DNA of 64,000 nt from Stromatinia cepivora (GCA_014898415.1 RCTD01000002.1:2542001-2606000); one strand, 5' to 3'; counted from the first letter of the stretch, positions 50,475 to 63,200 are shown. Numbers and translations: made by a program. The notes: generated from the letters alone by a model not told the origin.

Positions 50475-52247
50475 ATGTCGTACACAAACGCACCAAATAG
50501 CACCCAGCGCACATCTCAAGATGACACTCTGAAATTACCCACTAAAACGCCCGAGACCCTAAAAGCTAACCAATTAAAAAAGCCTATTAGCGAATTAATT
50601 TGGGAGAATAGAATACTTCGCACCGTGATCAAGGAATTGGAGAGAGCCAACACGGAGGCTGGAGTTGAAAAAAGATTGACTGAGACCAGGATTGGCATAT
50701 TCGAAAAGATAGATGCCGATTATTGTATGCACTTCACGGATGCTCAGAGCAAACTTATAAAGGCATGGATGGCACAAAGCACTGAGATCAGCCGAAATAG
50801 AATGAACTTTGATGTTAGTGGCGCGGATGTTGATCGAGAGGTAAGTCATTCCCGTTATGTATTTTATTCGTAGCGATGTTAATGGTCTTTGGTAGGTCTA
50901 CGAATGCTCGATAAAGTCATGGCGGGATTTATACACCAGACAGGACGATATTGAGATAATTCTTTCCTTGTTGTTTACAGCCCAGCAAACGACAGACAAG
51001 CTGTTAGCAAAAACAGACAGACTAACTGAACTTAAGTCCGAGATCGCCGGACACGAAAAAAAGCTGAAGGTGCAGAACAACGTTGTTGCAAGCATACAGG
51101 AAAGGGAGAAGATCTCAGCAGCCGAAATGAAGAGTAGGCATGAGAAAGAACTGAAGGAACAGAAAGACATCATTGCAGGTTTGAAGGTAAAGGAAAAGAT
51201 CTTAGCAACTGAGACAAAAAGCAAGTACGAGGAGATGCTGAAGGAGCAAGCTAACACTATCGCCGACATTGAAAAAAGGGAAAATATGGCAGTGGCGGAG
51301 ACGAAGAGCAAATATGAGAAGAAACTGAAGGAGCAACGCGAAATTATTGCCAATCTCAAAGGAAAAGAAAGATCATCGATATCTCAAGTGAAGGGTGAAT
51401 ATGAGGGGAAGCTAAAAGAACAAAGTAGCATTATCGCTGGACTAGAAGAAGAAAAAGTAACATCAGCAGCCGAGATGAACGGGTTACGTCGGGAACTAGC
51501 TGCTCACAGTGAGGTTTCCGTCAGCATCTTAAGCCGAAAGAGAGAGTTGATGAAACCATTCGAGAGTCGGAACGACCATGTGATTGAAACAGGCAACATC
51601 TCAGCACATGGTGGAACGTAAGTCAATACCCCCTCAGTAGCCTTTGGTCTCACATGTTAATATTGATCTAGTTGTCTCGCTGACGTCTTCCGAATCAAGT
51701 CCAATGCTGATGTCGATGATTCTCCATGGTTCGAAGAGCAATACGGCGTACCTATAGACACAGTCGAAAGGTTTGGAGGAAGTGCTGCATTTGCAAAGCT
51801 TGTGAATATGCGATATGACATACACAACTGCAAGACAGAGCAACGAACCACTGCTTTGGAATTCGAAAGGGGATTTCAGGATTTACTGGTCGGGGGTCTG
51901 GAGAAAGACACAAAAATAACACCAGAGTCAATTGATGGCTTCCTTCTGAAGAGTAAAAAGGGAAAGGAGACATTTCAGAAGTTGTGTAGCATCTGGGATA
52001 TCACCAGAGCATCACAAAGAAAAAGATTCCAAGAGAGCAGAGATCCGTAAGTGCCTTGATATTCATACTTCTAACAGTACTGACTAGTTACAGGAAAAAG
52101 AGATCGTTTTTTGGAGGGAGCACAAAATCCAATGCTTCAACCTGGACTGGAGAGACGGTGAGGAGAAGTAAGCTTGACAAGATTGAGGAATATGGAAAAG
52201 ATATTCTCTCCTCTGCGAAGGATGCCATGCCTTGGGTGAAACGATGA
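50475..52247 (+). CDS. family member G: coil with 28-residue repeats
   Basis: Four exons (50475-50840, 50896-51617, 51672-52046, 52094-52247) encode 538 residues. The middle is a coiled coil built of about five 28-residue repeats, for example LKEQKDIIAGLKVKEKILAT, in DNA at about 51055-51480. The family block reads SILSRKRELMKPFESRNDH then ETGNISAHGG, with the shared phase-2 intron right after HGG. Then come CLADVFRIKSNADVDD, WFEEQYGV, AKLVNMRYDIHNCK and an Arg/Lys/Ser-rich C-terminus ending MPWVKR. Exon 1 is an N-terminal region not seen in the other members. Intact, function unknown. Confidence 0.82.
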
Positions 52248-53027
52248 GATCCGTAGCATGAATTTTGAATAGGAACCAAAGGTATGAAGCGCTTACACCC
52301 AAGTCCCTAAAATATCTCCAGTTTGAAGTGTCATGATCATGTAACAAGGAATTTATACGACTAGGGTTTTAAAATAGTTTCATCTATCCTTGATCTTAGA
52401 CATCAATCAATCAATGAAATTTGCAATTAATTAGTTCATCAAAACATCTTTACAACCAAACATCTGGCAGGCAGGCTAATGGAATTTTCTCGCTTGATAC
52501 TTTCATGAAGTAATTTTTAACTCGTTAATTCTCTCAATCTCATATTCATACTCCATCTACTATCTGCTCGTCGCAACATTATCCATCTAATCACTCCAAA
52601 CTATCAACTTTTATCGTTACTATCCCCTAAGGGAGCTAGAAATACTTCCCCTACATACTTTTCATGGTTTTTCGTAAAAATGAAGATCATAATGATCTTA
52701 TTGAAAAGATAAATGAATCCAAAATGATCTTTATATTCTTCAATTAATGATCTTCAAAATTAATATATTTATGAAAAATATTATACTCTGTAATTTTTTA
52801 AAATTCGAATTAATAAATTTAATTTTAAACTAAAATTATTAATTTTAAATTAAATTTATATATATTTGAAAATGAATATATTCTTTATAAATATAATTTT
52901 CGTAATATAATAGTAAAATAAATAATTAAAATAAAAGAAAATTCGAAAATAAGATTCAAAAATAAGATTCAAAAATGAGATTCAAAAATAAGATTCAAAA
53001 ATAAGATTTATAATAAATGAATGATTA
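52248..53027. other. AT-rich flank of the retroelement
   Basis: Very AT-rich sequence without coding frames. It contains the 13-bp repeat array listed separately. Base composition suggests RIP-type mutation has spread beyond the LTR element or that older elements lie here. Confidence 0.55.
52941..53005 (+). repeat. 13-bp repeat, five copies
   Basis: Five head-to-tail copies of ATTCAAAAATAAG, the first and third with one substitution each, end 22 bp before the target-site duplication of the LTR element. Confidence 0.9.
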
Positions 53028-53032
53028 ATCAT

Positions 53033-53182
53033 TGTTACGAGATACACATGATCGCGTCCGATCGGGCTAGTACAATACTAAACTTCGAGCCGATTATATA
53101 TATAGCTTCGTAGTATATTTTTTTTAACTCTATAACTTTTAATTCTAAGGTTGATTTCTAAATACTCATTGGATTCGTTATA
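53033..53182 (+). repeat. left LTR
   Basis: Begins TGTTACGAGATACA and ends TTCGTTATA; the original CA end has probably become TA by a C-to-T change. Ungapped alignment with the right LTR. Confidence 0.85.
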
Positions 53183-54565
53183 TTATTAAAAGCTCTTTCA
53201 AATAAGAAATAGAATAATATCTATATATACTTTTGATTATATATACTTCGCTTATTTTTGTCTAAGTATATCGCTTTTGTTTTCTCGTTTGTATATAGAT
53301 CTTTTTGATACTATTCGAAAATATTGTTTTTTTTCTTATCCTTAATTTCTAAGCTATGGATTATAATTCGATAAACCTTATGATTGCAGAATTTCATAAC
53401 GAAGTGATTTGTTAATAGAATGAAATTTCGTTTCTATACTCCCTGATTCTCAAATACATTCCTATTGTTTATACTCCTTTTTGTTCGAAACCCTCTCTCC
53501 CTGATCCTGAAAAGTTCAATAATAGCTTTCAAAAGTTCGATATCTGATTTCCCTCGATTCAAGCGAAACTACAAATAGACAACATTGCAATCGGCGATTT
53601 TACAATTCAATTTTATTATATTTATCTCAATCTCGAATCTTATATACAAACTATAGTATTACTTCAACTTTCTTCTTTTGATCAAAACATTCTTTTAGAT
53701 TATACAACGATCCTAAATCAACTTATATATATTTACAACAATCCGAATAAAGTTCAAGAAACTGAAAACAAGTTATTCATTCTCAAACAAAGAATTGATT
53801 TTTTATATATCTATATTACAAAATTCGAAAGGACTCTTTACAAAACCAAAAATCAGAATTGATCCAATTCGAATAAGATTTCAATCTTTTGTAATGAATT
53901 CAATATTATTCTTAGAAATCGTCTTTCTCAATAACTTTTTCTTCCCCATTCTTATCCCGACTTTATTCAGGTTATACAATAACTAGTTATTCGTATAGCA
54001 AATGGATTCCCTATATCATCCTATTCTAATAAATTTAAAACCCTATATATATTACAGAATCCATCCCATTCTTGGAACCACAATCCAATGGATATTAGCA
54101 ACCTTAATATTATTAATGCTTTTAGCCTTTTTGATATTCAATCGGATAAACTTGATTATACTTTGATTCTACTTTATATACAAATACCCAAGTTTTCTTC
54201 TTTTGAAAGAACTCTTTTGTATAAACAAAATAAATATATACAATATAAAAATATTTCCTATTGAAAATAAATCTATCCGTTAAATCTATATCAAGGAATC
54301 CAAGATCGATAAGAACCTATTCTGATTATTATATTGATTATTAAATCCGAAAATGATGATGATAAGGATCTAGGAAAGATAATCAATAACCGATATTTTG
54401 AAGATCACTTAAAGGAGATATATAATATAATAGATATATATTCGTTAATTATAATATAATCCATATATTAAGTATTTTTATTAAAAAAAGATTAATAATC
54501 ATTTTTGTACTTAAATTATTCATTTAAAGCGAATTCGGGATGAACTCTTCAAAAGAGAGGGATAG

Positions 54566-54715
54566 TATTACAAGATACATATGATCACATTCGATCGGAT
54601 TAGTACAATACTAAGCTTCGAATTGAACATATATATAGCTTTGTAGTATACTCTTTTTAGCTCTGTAGTTTTTAATTCTAAGATTGATCTCTAAAAGCTC
54701 GTTGGGTTCGTCACA
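54566..54715 (+). repeat. right LTR
   Basis: Begins TATTACAAGATACA (TG probably changed to TA) and ends TTCGTCACA, followed directly by ATCAT. Confidence 0.85.
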
Positions 54716-54720
54716 ATCAT

Positions 54721-55332
54721 CGATTATATAAATTGTAATTGTTCGAAATAGTAATAATTTCATTTTTATCGAATTCAGAATATATAGTTTTCCTATATAT
54801 ATTATTCTTTAAATATTGAGAATCTGGTTTTTTGATTTTTGTTTAATAAATATGTATATATATATATATAATATTCTTCTTATATAAATTTATAATCCTT
54901 TCAGGAAGGATTTGAAAGTCTATATAGGAAGTATTTTAGGGTTCTTTAGGGATCACTACCATTTTTACTATTCTTTCCAGCGTTGTTACATACAAATCTA
55001 GTAAAGTTACTATACAAACTGATATCTCAGCATATCGCTGCTAGAATTTACTACATATCTCTCCGGTATATATATCGTTGTGCAGCTGAAATCCATTTGT
55101 TGTAGAAATTTTCTCTACAAGAACTGGGTGCTTGGCTAACTCAGGAGCCGTAGCGCTATGCATCTACTGCCGTAGGTTATAATACTTAAGGAATGTTTTC
55201 CAGAAAAGATCAACCAACTTCTGCCCTTGAAAAACTTCTTTTGATAATCCACTTTCCATCATTCTTAGTACCTTCAATGCTTTCAAGACTTCCTCCAGCT
55301 CACTAAAATTTTGGCGAACTTAAGTATTCAAG
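54721..55332. other. AT-rich flank and gene H leader
   Basis: The left half is AT-rich (ATATATATATATAT at 54855) and the right half returns to normal composition at about 54950, leading into the promoter of gene H. No gene seen. Confidence 0.55.
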
Positions 55333-57306
55333 ATGGGCAAAGGTAGTAAGAACAAGAAGGCCAGTCACGCCAACGCTGACAAGCCTAGCGATAGCAAAAT
55401 CTCCTCGACGGACAAATCAAAGGCACCTATCGAAGAGAGCCCAATGTTCCTAATCCAAAAACTTAGTAATTATATTCAAGGAGAGGAAACAAGTTTGAGC
55501 GCCTTGAGAAGTGAGGTCCAGCTTCTCAAAGAGCAACTCCAGCAATCGCAAGAGGAAACGCGCGCATCGAAAGCCAGCACTGCAAATCTCGAGCAGGAGG
55601 TGCAGCAATTCCGAGATGAGTCCAAAGCTAGAATCCAAGCCACAGAGCGGCTTGAGCAGGAGCTTAAAGATGAGCATATAAAGTGTCGCAGCGAGAAACG
55701 TGCATCAGAGTCAGAAAGAAAGAAGCTCCAAAACGACTTAAATGAGCTCCAGTCCGGGATGCGAGCTGGGCGCAACGCAACTACACTTTTATACCAGGAA
55801 GTTGAGAAAGACCGCCAAGCATATCGGAAAGAGACAGAAAGTCTGAGAATAGTGATCCTCGAGTTGAACCAAAGAATCATGGACCAAGATATAAATAGAG
55901 ACTCAAAAGATAGACCAGATGCCCACCGCATCGCTCGCGCTATAGTAGGTGAATCTAAGGCTGCGTGCAATGACTGCGTATCACTCTCAGCTCGAGTAGC
56001 TGAATTGGAGCAAGATTTGGCTACTAAAAACCGGCCATTTGTAAACAGCGACATTGGTATTTTCAACAGTGTTCATCCAGGGCTGAATCCAGAGACGAGA
56101 AATGTGGAACCTGTTATGCACCTCACTCTGCACCAGATTGAAAGAAAAGAGATCTGGCAGAAATCCCTGTCTCAGATATTGAATGCCAAACTCGGAAACG
56201 AAGAGGTTAGTGAGCTATTATGTAGAAGAATGCAGTGGATCGCATACTGATAATATAACAGGAATGTAGAGCTTTTGTGGAAGAGTGGCATGCTACATAT
56301 ACCAGCCAGGATAACTTTGACATTGCGCTTTACTTGAGTATGGCCATTTCTCAAATGGACAATAGTTACCTATTGATCGAGCGAAAGTGTGTTGCTCTCG
56401 AAACCGAGCTGTCGAAGCAGAAAATGAAGATGCTAGAACGCCAAGAAAACCTATTTGCATCTCATGCCAAGGTGATATCTGGCATGGAAGGACGAGCCGA
56501 GATGGCGCTGGTACAAGAGAAAATAAATCAAGACGAACTTAGAGAGGCCCAGCAAAAGGAAATCAACGCCTTGAAAGTAAGTTTCGAAACCAGGATCATG
56601 GAACTCGAGGAAGAACATCGTCCGTATAGAGATATTGCTGAAAGAATCCTGGCTCGCGAGCGTGAGTGGAGTAAACCTCCAAGAGAACGCAGCGAGGAGA
56701 TCATGGATCAGGGAAACCTCGCTGCTCATGGAGGAAAGTAAGTTTCTATTCCAAACTCAACTATCAGAAAAATTGCACTAACAATTCCGTGTACGTAGCT
56801 GCCTCGCTGTTTCTAAACGGATAGCTTCAAGCCCAAATGTTGGTGACAACGAATGGTTTGAGTCTTTGTACGGTGTTAGCATTGAAATTTTCATCAAGCG
56901 CCAGGATTCTCGAACGATGCGCAAGCTTCTCGATATGCGATACGAGATGAGGAAGTTCAAGACTGTTCAACTTTCTGAGACCGAATTTGAAAGGAACTTT
57001 CAGTATATCATGACGCAGCTTGCCGAGGAAGATTACTTTAAAAAGATTTCTAGCGGCAAGCCATCGAAGTCTTTGGGGACCTTTTCCGATGACGATGGAG
57101 ATTTAGAATCTGCCTTCAGCTCAATGTGCAAGGAATACGATGACACAGCAGAGAATGAAAAGAAGCGTAGAAAGATGGAATGGTAAGTCAAAGCGATATC
57201 TAAATTCATGCACTTGATGCTAACTGTTTCTAGGAAGAATAAACCAGGTCCGGCTATTTTGGATGTGGATAGTCTATCCAAGATGTTTTCCAAAGAAAAA
57301 CAATAA
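55333..57306 (+). CDS. family member H: coiled-coil, GN.AAHGG protein
   Basis: Four exons (55333-56205, 56262-56737, 56799-57182, 57234-57306) encode 601 residues, the longest of the family. It begins MGKGSKNKKASHANADK (basic), followed by a long coil (about residues 45-200), a linker, a second coil (about 320-415), then RILAREREWSKPPRERSEE and DQGNLAAHGG. The phase-2 intron sits right after HGG as in F, G and I. Exon 3 continues CLAVSKRIASSPNVGDN, WFESLYGV, MRKLLDMRYEMRKF and an acidic DDDGDLES region. The last exon is joined by an intron splitting a Trp codon, as in I. Intact; function unknown. Confidence 0.82.
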
Positions 57307-60288
57307 TCAAAATGCAGCAGAGTCAAATTATTTTAAGTTTTATATTCTTATCCGTGTAGTCAAAATTTGAAGTGATCAATATCAATATTTACATAATTAG
57401 CCTGCAAGCGAATCTGGTTGTTGAAGATTCAGCATTTATCTTCATTTTGTGGGTGGGTGAAATGATGGGAGCTGAATAGAATGGTAGACAGGTAAGGCGG
57501 CTAAAAGATCCGCAACTTCTGGGAGCGACTGACTGGCTCTAACGAACAGCATTTTACATATATAAAATTGGATTGCGAAGTGACGCTGTGAAGCTACATG
57601 CATTCAATGCTAACTACATGCAGGAAAAATACGGTAGTTTAGACGATATCCAATCCGAATACTTTGTCGAAAGAGCAACAGTCGAAAAATCGTTGGTATC
57701 ACCGGCGCGGTGACAATGGCGTCTTTGATAGTATCGTATGCGAATTTATTGATGATGCTATCCTAGGGTCAGAGCGAAGAGAGCTGTGAGGTGGGATATG
57801 CCGGCGCATAATGCCGTGTCCATATTCACTCATATCACAGCGGGTATATAAAGCGTGGGTTCAGAACCTACAAAAGCCGAAACATGGAAGAACACATTCT
57901 CTAGTCATGGAACTGGTAATAAGCTGACGGAATGGGTGAGTGTCCTATCCCTGGTGACAAAGATACTACTGCTTTGCAGTGCCATGGAAGTGATGCAGCT
58001 GGTATTGTCAATGCAGAAGAATGCTTGCAGAAAGTTTGACACACCTGTGGAGCAATATAGTTTGTTGTTTTAAGCAGAATATTCTTTTAGTTGAAGCGCC
58101 ATGGCTCGGAAAGCCTTTCACTTCTATTGTAGTGCTGACCTCGCAGTGGGATACGAAGTAGCAATATCATATTTAATCTATATACTAGCTGTGACATTCA
58201 TATTCAATATAATTATTGGCAGGGAAAGCTTGATAATTGAGACAACCTTTAACCTGAGGTCTATATCATATAAGGAATAATCGAGCTGTTTAAGCTTCAA
58301 ATCCTCATTTGTACCACTGAATTCTTAAGTCCGACGCCAAATTTTCGATGAAAATAGACGGTAATCTAGATCATATCTGATTCGATGATACCTTGGGGAA
58401 TAGGTGGGAAATCTGTGCGAGTTTGGTACATTTCTATGCTATTAAATTCCTCGGATTTCATTCTATACCCAGAGAGCAAGTCATTACATAATCAATATAA
58501 TGTCATTTGACTTTGTCCTGTAGGAGAAATTTTTCAAGCTGAGAATTTGGACTCCATATGGGAAAAGGGGTTTCGTTCTTCTCGCTTCGGCCAAAGCCAT
58601 CAGCTGATAGCAACTGGCTGGCCCAACATCCTCAATTTGTACTGACAGATTTCCCCCTATAGAAAAGTGTTAATAATCCAAATATAGTCTGACTGCAATT
58701 ATTTATATTCAAGCTAAGATTGACGAACTCTATCCGTATACTCTTAGGTATCCAGGTATTTTTTCACCACTGAAGGAACAGTCAATTTGTCAAACACATC
58801 AATCAAGTCGATGTGATAAATAATGCTATTTCTTTTCTTAGGTCTTACACTAACTATCTATAGAAGAGCAGACTGCCCTTGAATACCTTCAGTTAGAGCC
58901 AGAGATTCATCCAACAATAGTCTAAATACTCAAATCGGATATAAACAATATTAGTATCAATCTCTTTCCCATGCCCAATACTAATTATCTATAGGAAAAG
59001 AATGACAACCAAATATACCTCAGCCTCATTCCACATATGGAAGACATAATAGCTCAAATATTCAAGTCTGGTTTCCTTGAAGCTAATTCTCGATTTGAAT
59101 ACTCGAAGACATCTTAATGTTATGATTACAACAGAAGTGACATTGGTATTCATCCTTCTTGAGAGATTATAATTACAAAAAAAGAATGATAGCATTGATC
59201 TCAAATTCGAAATATATATTAAATATCCGAGTCTTGTTTATAATTAACGAATGAGAGAAAAAAGAGTTACATTCTAGAATATACTATGAGATAATATCCA
59301 TCTTAGGAAGCTAGACTCATAGAATATTCAAAGATACTATCGGCTTGAATATACTATTATATCTTTCTACAGACGAAATAGAAACGATGAAAACCTCTAT
59401 AATTCATAACATAATCATTAGATTTCATCTAAAATTATTAAGACTCGAAGTAAAGAACAAGAACAAATCGACATAGTTTAGAATAATGTTAGTCTAGTGA
59501 GATGGACCGAGTATATCTAATCACATTTTTAATCTAAGTAAACGACGATATACTATTATTATAGAGGGGATACTATCTATATAAAAAACCATACTTTTAA
59601 GTGAATCTTATAATCTTATATAGAGTATTCAAATTAGATATTGAAAAAGATAACATCAAGTTAAGCTATTAGATACAAATAGTCGAACTAGTAAAGCTTC
59701 CTAGATAGAATACTACTTCTAATATGATTGAATGTTTATATTCTATGCATTTGACTAGATACAAAGAAGAGAGATTTATAAAACATTATCTTACATTAAT
59801 TCTCATCTATAAATGTTTAGTTTAAAATAGAAGGAATACATTCTAGAATGAATGAATATGAGTTGTTTAGTCTTTCGACTAGACGAGAGACTTTAGAAAC
59901 TTCGGTATGACTATATCAAATGAATTTAACATTGAAAATGGACTATAGATGGAAGGAATGAAAACTTCACAGATAGGTCCGAGCACCGGCTAGTAGAGGT
60001 ATAATTTTCCACAATGGTATGAGGAAATCCCACTGAAAGTCATTGTATATATATAATTGAATACATTTGGAGAGTCCCCTTCCTGCACCCCCACCCACTA
60101 TTCGATTGGTCTCCATTCAAAGCCTTGCCTCCATAGTTTAATTGCATAATCTAATCCTATCTCCTTTCGCAACTGCAATTGAGAAGAACCTTTTTGATTA
60201 TCTTATTCTTCTCCATCTCGAAAAGGACTTACACTTCTGCATCTCTTTAAACCTATTTAAAACACACACATTCGTACCTCCAATAACC
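57307..60288. other. 3-kb gene-free, partly AT-rich interval
   Basis: No gene is supported. A 72-codon frame at 57855-58073 begins with GTG and resembles nothing recognised. From about 58150 to 60000 the sequence is AT-rich and stop-rich. Two diverged copies of a segment containing ACTAACTATCTATAG or ACTAATTATCTATAG lie at about 58832-58892 and 58961-59021. This resembles an old decayed mobile element, but I could not find LTRs or coding remains. Confidence 0.5.
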
Positions 60289-61890
60289 ATGTCGCAACCC
60301 GATAACAACGCCGCCACCACCGACATTACTACCGGGCAATTGTCGCGACTAGAGATCGTAGGAGCAGCTGAAGACCAGAGCCCTCTGGAAAATCAACGCC
60401 TTGGGCATTTACAAGGGATCTGGGACGACTTTCAACGTCAAAAGCTTCGGATCGACGGTCTCCAAGTCGAAAAGAAGAATCTAACGGTCAAGAATGAAGC
60501 ACAACTCGAGAAGATCGAAGCTCTGCAGATAGAGAAGGAGAACCTGCGACATGAGAATGAATCCCAACGCGAGAATATCAGATCTCTGCAGAAACAATTC
60601 AAGATCTGAACAGTTCCAAGAAGGGAAGTAAGACAGAAGACGACGACTTATATCACCAAAGTTCAGATGGTATCTACGATCCTTCGACCCGGTACGTTTG
60701 TGAAGGCCTTGGCTACCCTGTAGAGGATTTTGAATATACAGCTATTCAGGTATCAAAGGAAAAATACTGGGCATCAGATATTGAGAAACCACATGCCCCG
60801 CGGCAGGCCAAGTATCCTCTTGATACTCCAGCTAGAGTACTTCGCGCGTCATTCCATTAGTGAGCTGTCAAATAACTAAATTATACACGTAGGAGGTGCG
60901 CGATCTTGAAGCGCTGGGCCACAGCCTATACCCGCCATGATATCTGGATATTCTTGTCTTGTTCAAGGTTGATATTGCAAATATTCGAGCCGAACTGAAC
61001 CTTCGATGACAGAGAGAGCTTCAAAATCCATGGAAAGTCCGAAAATTTGATAGTCTGCTCGAAGAACATCAAAAACTCATCAAAGTATTGAATAGACAGG
61101 TCATCGAACTCGCGACAATTAAGAAAAGCCACGTCGAGAAGTCGGAAGCGCTTAAAGTCTTGGAAACTGAGTTGAAGGAGCTGATAGCTACCATGAAGGA
61201 GAAAGACGAAACCGATCACGAAGCAAAGATGAGTCAACTAGAACCCAATAGTCTCCTCAAGATGGCCTTTGCTCTCTTGGATCGCATTAGAGAGCAAGAC
61301 AAGCCTGCGGATGAAAGAGATGAAGCCATCATAGATAGAGGAAACGTCGCCGCACATGGTGAAAAGTATGTAACAATTTTACGTTCGATTCCGGGCTCTC
61401 ACTGATGGATTTTTATAGTATTCTTGTGGCTATGCAGAGATACGCCAACTGCAGCGATGAAGATGCAGAGTGGTTCAAGGATAACTACGGTTTCGAGTTT
61501 GAGGCTTTTTCTAGGGTCAAGAACTGCCCGATATTACAAGAGCTTGCGGATATGCGGTTCCAAATGAAACATTACAGCAGGTCTATTCCAAACTACTACG
61601 AGACCAAGTTCGAGAAGGTCTTTCAAGAAGTGAAGGGTCAGGTAGAAGAGTGGGATGAGGAGGTCCTTGTTGACAGAACTACAAAGGAAATATCTGCAGC
61701 AATGGATGAGAACTTTCTCGAGGATAAAGAAACAATGGACAAGATCCAACTTCTCAGAAACGAACATGAACTGGCAGCCACAAAAGAGAAGATTGCTCGA
61801 GCAAAAGAGTGGTAAGTCAATTGAAGCCCCTCACTTGCCAGATAGTATACTGATATTCATAGGGGAGCTAGGAAAGCGAGAGCTGGGTAA
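60289..61890 (+). pseudogene. family member I, disrupted
   Basis: The ATG at 60289 opens a coil with 21-residue repeats (LQVEKKNLTVKNEAQLEKIE). The frame then changes near 60590 (a -1 shift continues as TIQDLNSSKKGSKTEDDD) and ends at a TAG at about 60858-60860. After a region with no good intron it resumes as EVRDLEALGHSLYPP, broken by TGA at 60938-60940 and 61007-61009. The 3' part is open: ALLDRIREQDKPADERDEA, IIDRGNVAAHGE, a phase-2 intron at the family position, then WFKDNYGF, LQELADMRFQMKHYS. A final intron splits a Trp codon as in H. Several lesions make it a pseudogene, though a shorter protein from an internal ATG is conceivable. Confidence 0.75.
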
Positions 61891-63200
61891 TGAATCCATT
61901 TGGAAGAATCAAAGGAACTACCAGAGATACGAAAAATTTGAATTGATAAGTAACATTGGATGCCATTGTCTTGGATAAAGTGGGAGAGTCTGGATGTTAA
62001 GAATTATTGTCACACATATCAACAAATAATATGAGAAAATGCCCTGTCAAATCTTGTTGAAGCTGACACAAAATAAGAGTCATACTACGTTACCACTGAT
62101 TCTTGATGGATCGAGTGCTGTTAGTAGAGATAGCAGTGTTGATTGTTCCTAAGAGGTATTGACAGCATTAGGGGTGAGCAGCTGGGAGCTAGCTGGGAGC
62201 ATACATACAGTTGTTGCTGGAGCAGGCAACAAGCATGTGACAGACATTGAGGAAAAGTACAAAGTTGTTGACATTGCAAGATATAATAATCTTTTGAAAG
62301 AAAAGTGGATGGAGCTGCAAAACTTCATAAAATGGTCATTTATAGTTCAAGTTTAGGAAAGTTGGATAGGACATTGATCATTACCCGAGTTTCCCGAGTT
62401 TCCCGAGTTTCCCGAGTTTGTAGTTCAAGTTTGTAGTTCAAGCTAATGAGGAAGGAGTGAACAACCATCTACTAATGTCTTAATCTATCATGTCCATTTT
62501 GCTTCTTTGAACAAAAGCATCCCCCCTTTCTTGTTTGCCATGAAGTAATTCCAATGAATACTATCCTTCGTTATCTGCCTGTCAGCACTACTTTCTTCAA
62601 TTTTTTTTTTTCATTTGCCCTTCTTTCCTTCACATTACGAACTTTTACCAGCAGATGTGTCATTTACAAGATAAGTGCTTGCTTCCTTGATATTGTATCC
62701 CTCGATCCTAATATTGGACGTATTGTAAAAGATTCATAAGGCATAATTACAGTTTCGAGTCCGAGAGCAATGTAGTACTGACTTGAGTAGGTTCCCATCT
62801 GACAATCTTCAGGATGACTCGCACATTGAATGCTATACCATCGGATGTCATTACTCGAAACTTTGAAGATTAAGTCGAGCCTGAGAAAAACTTTCAAAAG
62901 TCAAAATGCCTTAAATCACAGTTCCCTCAACTTCATCTTTGGCCCGATCACTTCAATAGAAATTCTGCCATCTCCGTTTTTACTCCATCCCCGCACATGT
63001 ATTGATTCACTTTCCAGTTTTATCAAGATTCCTTGCTCGTGAAGCCACCGTATTTAATAAGTGGGTTATTTCGCCTTTTAAGATATCTGCTCGGCATCTG
63101 CCCTTATGTCGTATCAGCATCTCTAACATACACCTCTAGCAACTCAAGCTCACACAACCATCCACCCCTCAAACTACTGACAATCCCACTCGTCCTCAAT
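61891..63200. other. intergenic between I and J
   Basis: No supported gene. Small frames at 62159-62356 and 62554-62739 lack recognised features; the first has a short duplication AGCTGGGAGCTAGCTGGGAGC-like at about 62180. A tandem CCCGAGTTT array lies at 62384-62419. Confidence 0.5.
62384..62419 (+). repeat. 9-bp repeat, four copies
   Basis: Four exact copies of CCCGAGTTT, followed by two copies of GTAGTTCAAG. Confidence 0.95.

Larger units (their letters stand above)
53033..54715 (+). mobile_element. RIP-decayed LTR retroelement with gag remains
   Basis: Two 150-bp direct repeats (53033-53182 and 54566-54715) lie 1383 bp apart. They align without gaps and differ mainly by C/T and G/A transitions. 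One copy keeps the TG start and the other keeps the CA end, as expected for LTRs with TG...CA ends after transition decay. The 5-bp ATCAT occurs immediately before the left LTR (53028-53032) and after the right LTR (54716-54720), a target-site duplication. Between them, plus-strand frames interrupted by stops read NPNKVQETENKLFILKQ and LYIYITKFERTLYKTKNQN near 53740-53850, which resemble fungal LTR-retrotransposon gag. No protease, integrase or reverse transcriptase is visible, so the element is a short gag-only or deleted, non-autonomous copy. Confidence 0.85.

Noticed and set aside
55450..56066. Long Ser/Arg-rich minus-strand ORF
   Set aside because: It lies antisense to the coiled coil of gene H, whose Glu/Lys/Gln codons leave the opposite strand open.
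49340..61370. Resemblance of the GNxxAHGG block to the Rx4-6H motif of HEPN RNases
   Set aside because: The Arg is not conserved: G, H and D have Thr, Gln or Leu before the Gly-Asn. Only F and I have an R-x5-H spacing. Without structure prediction the link is too weak to claim.
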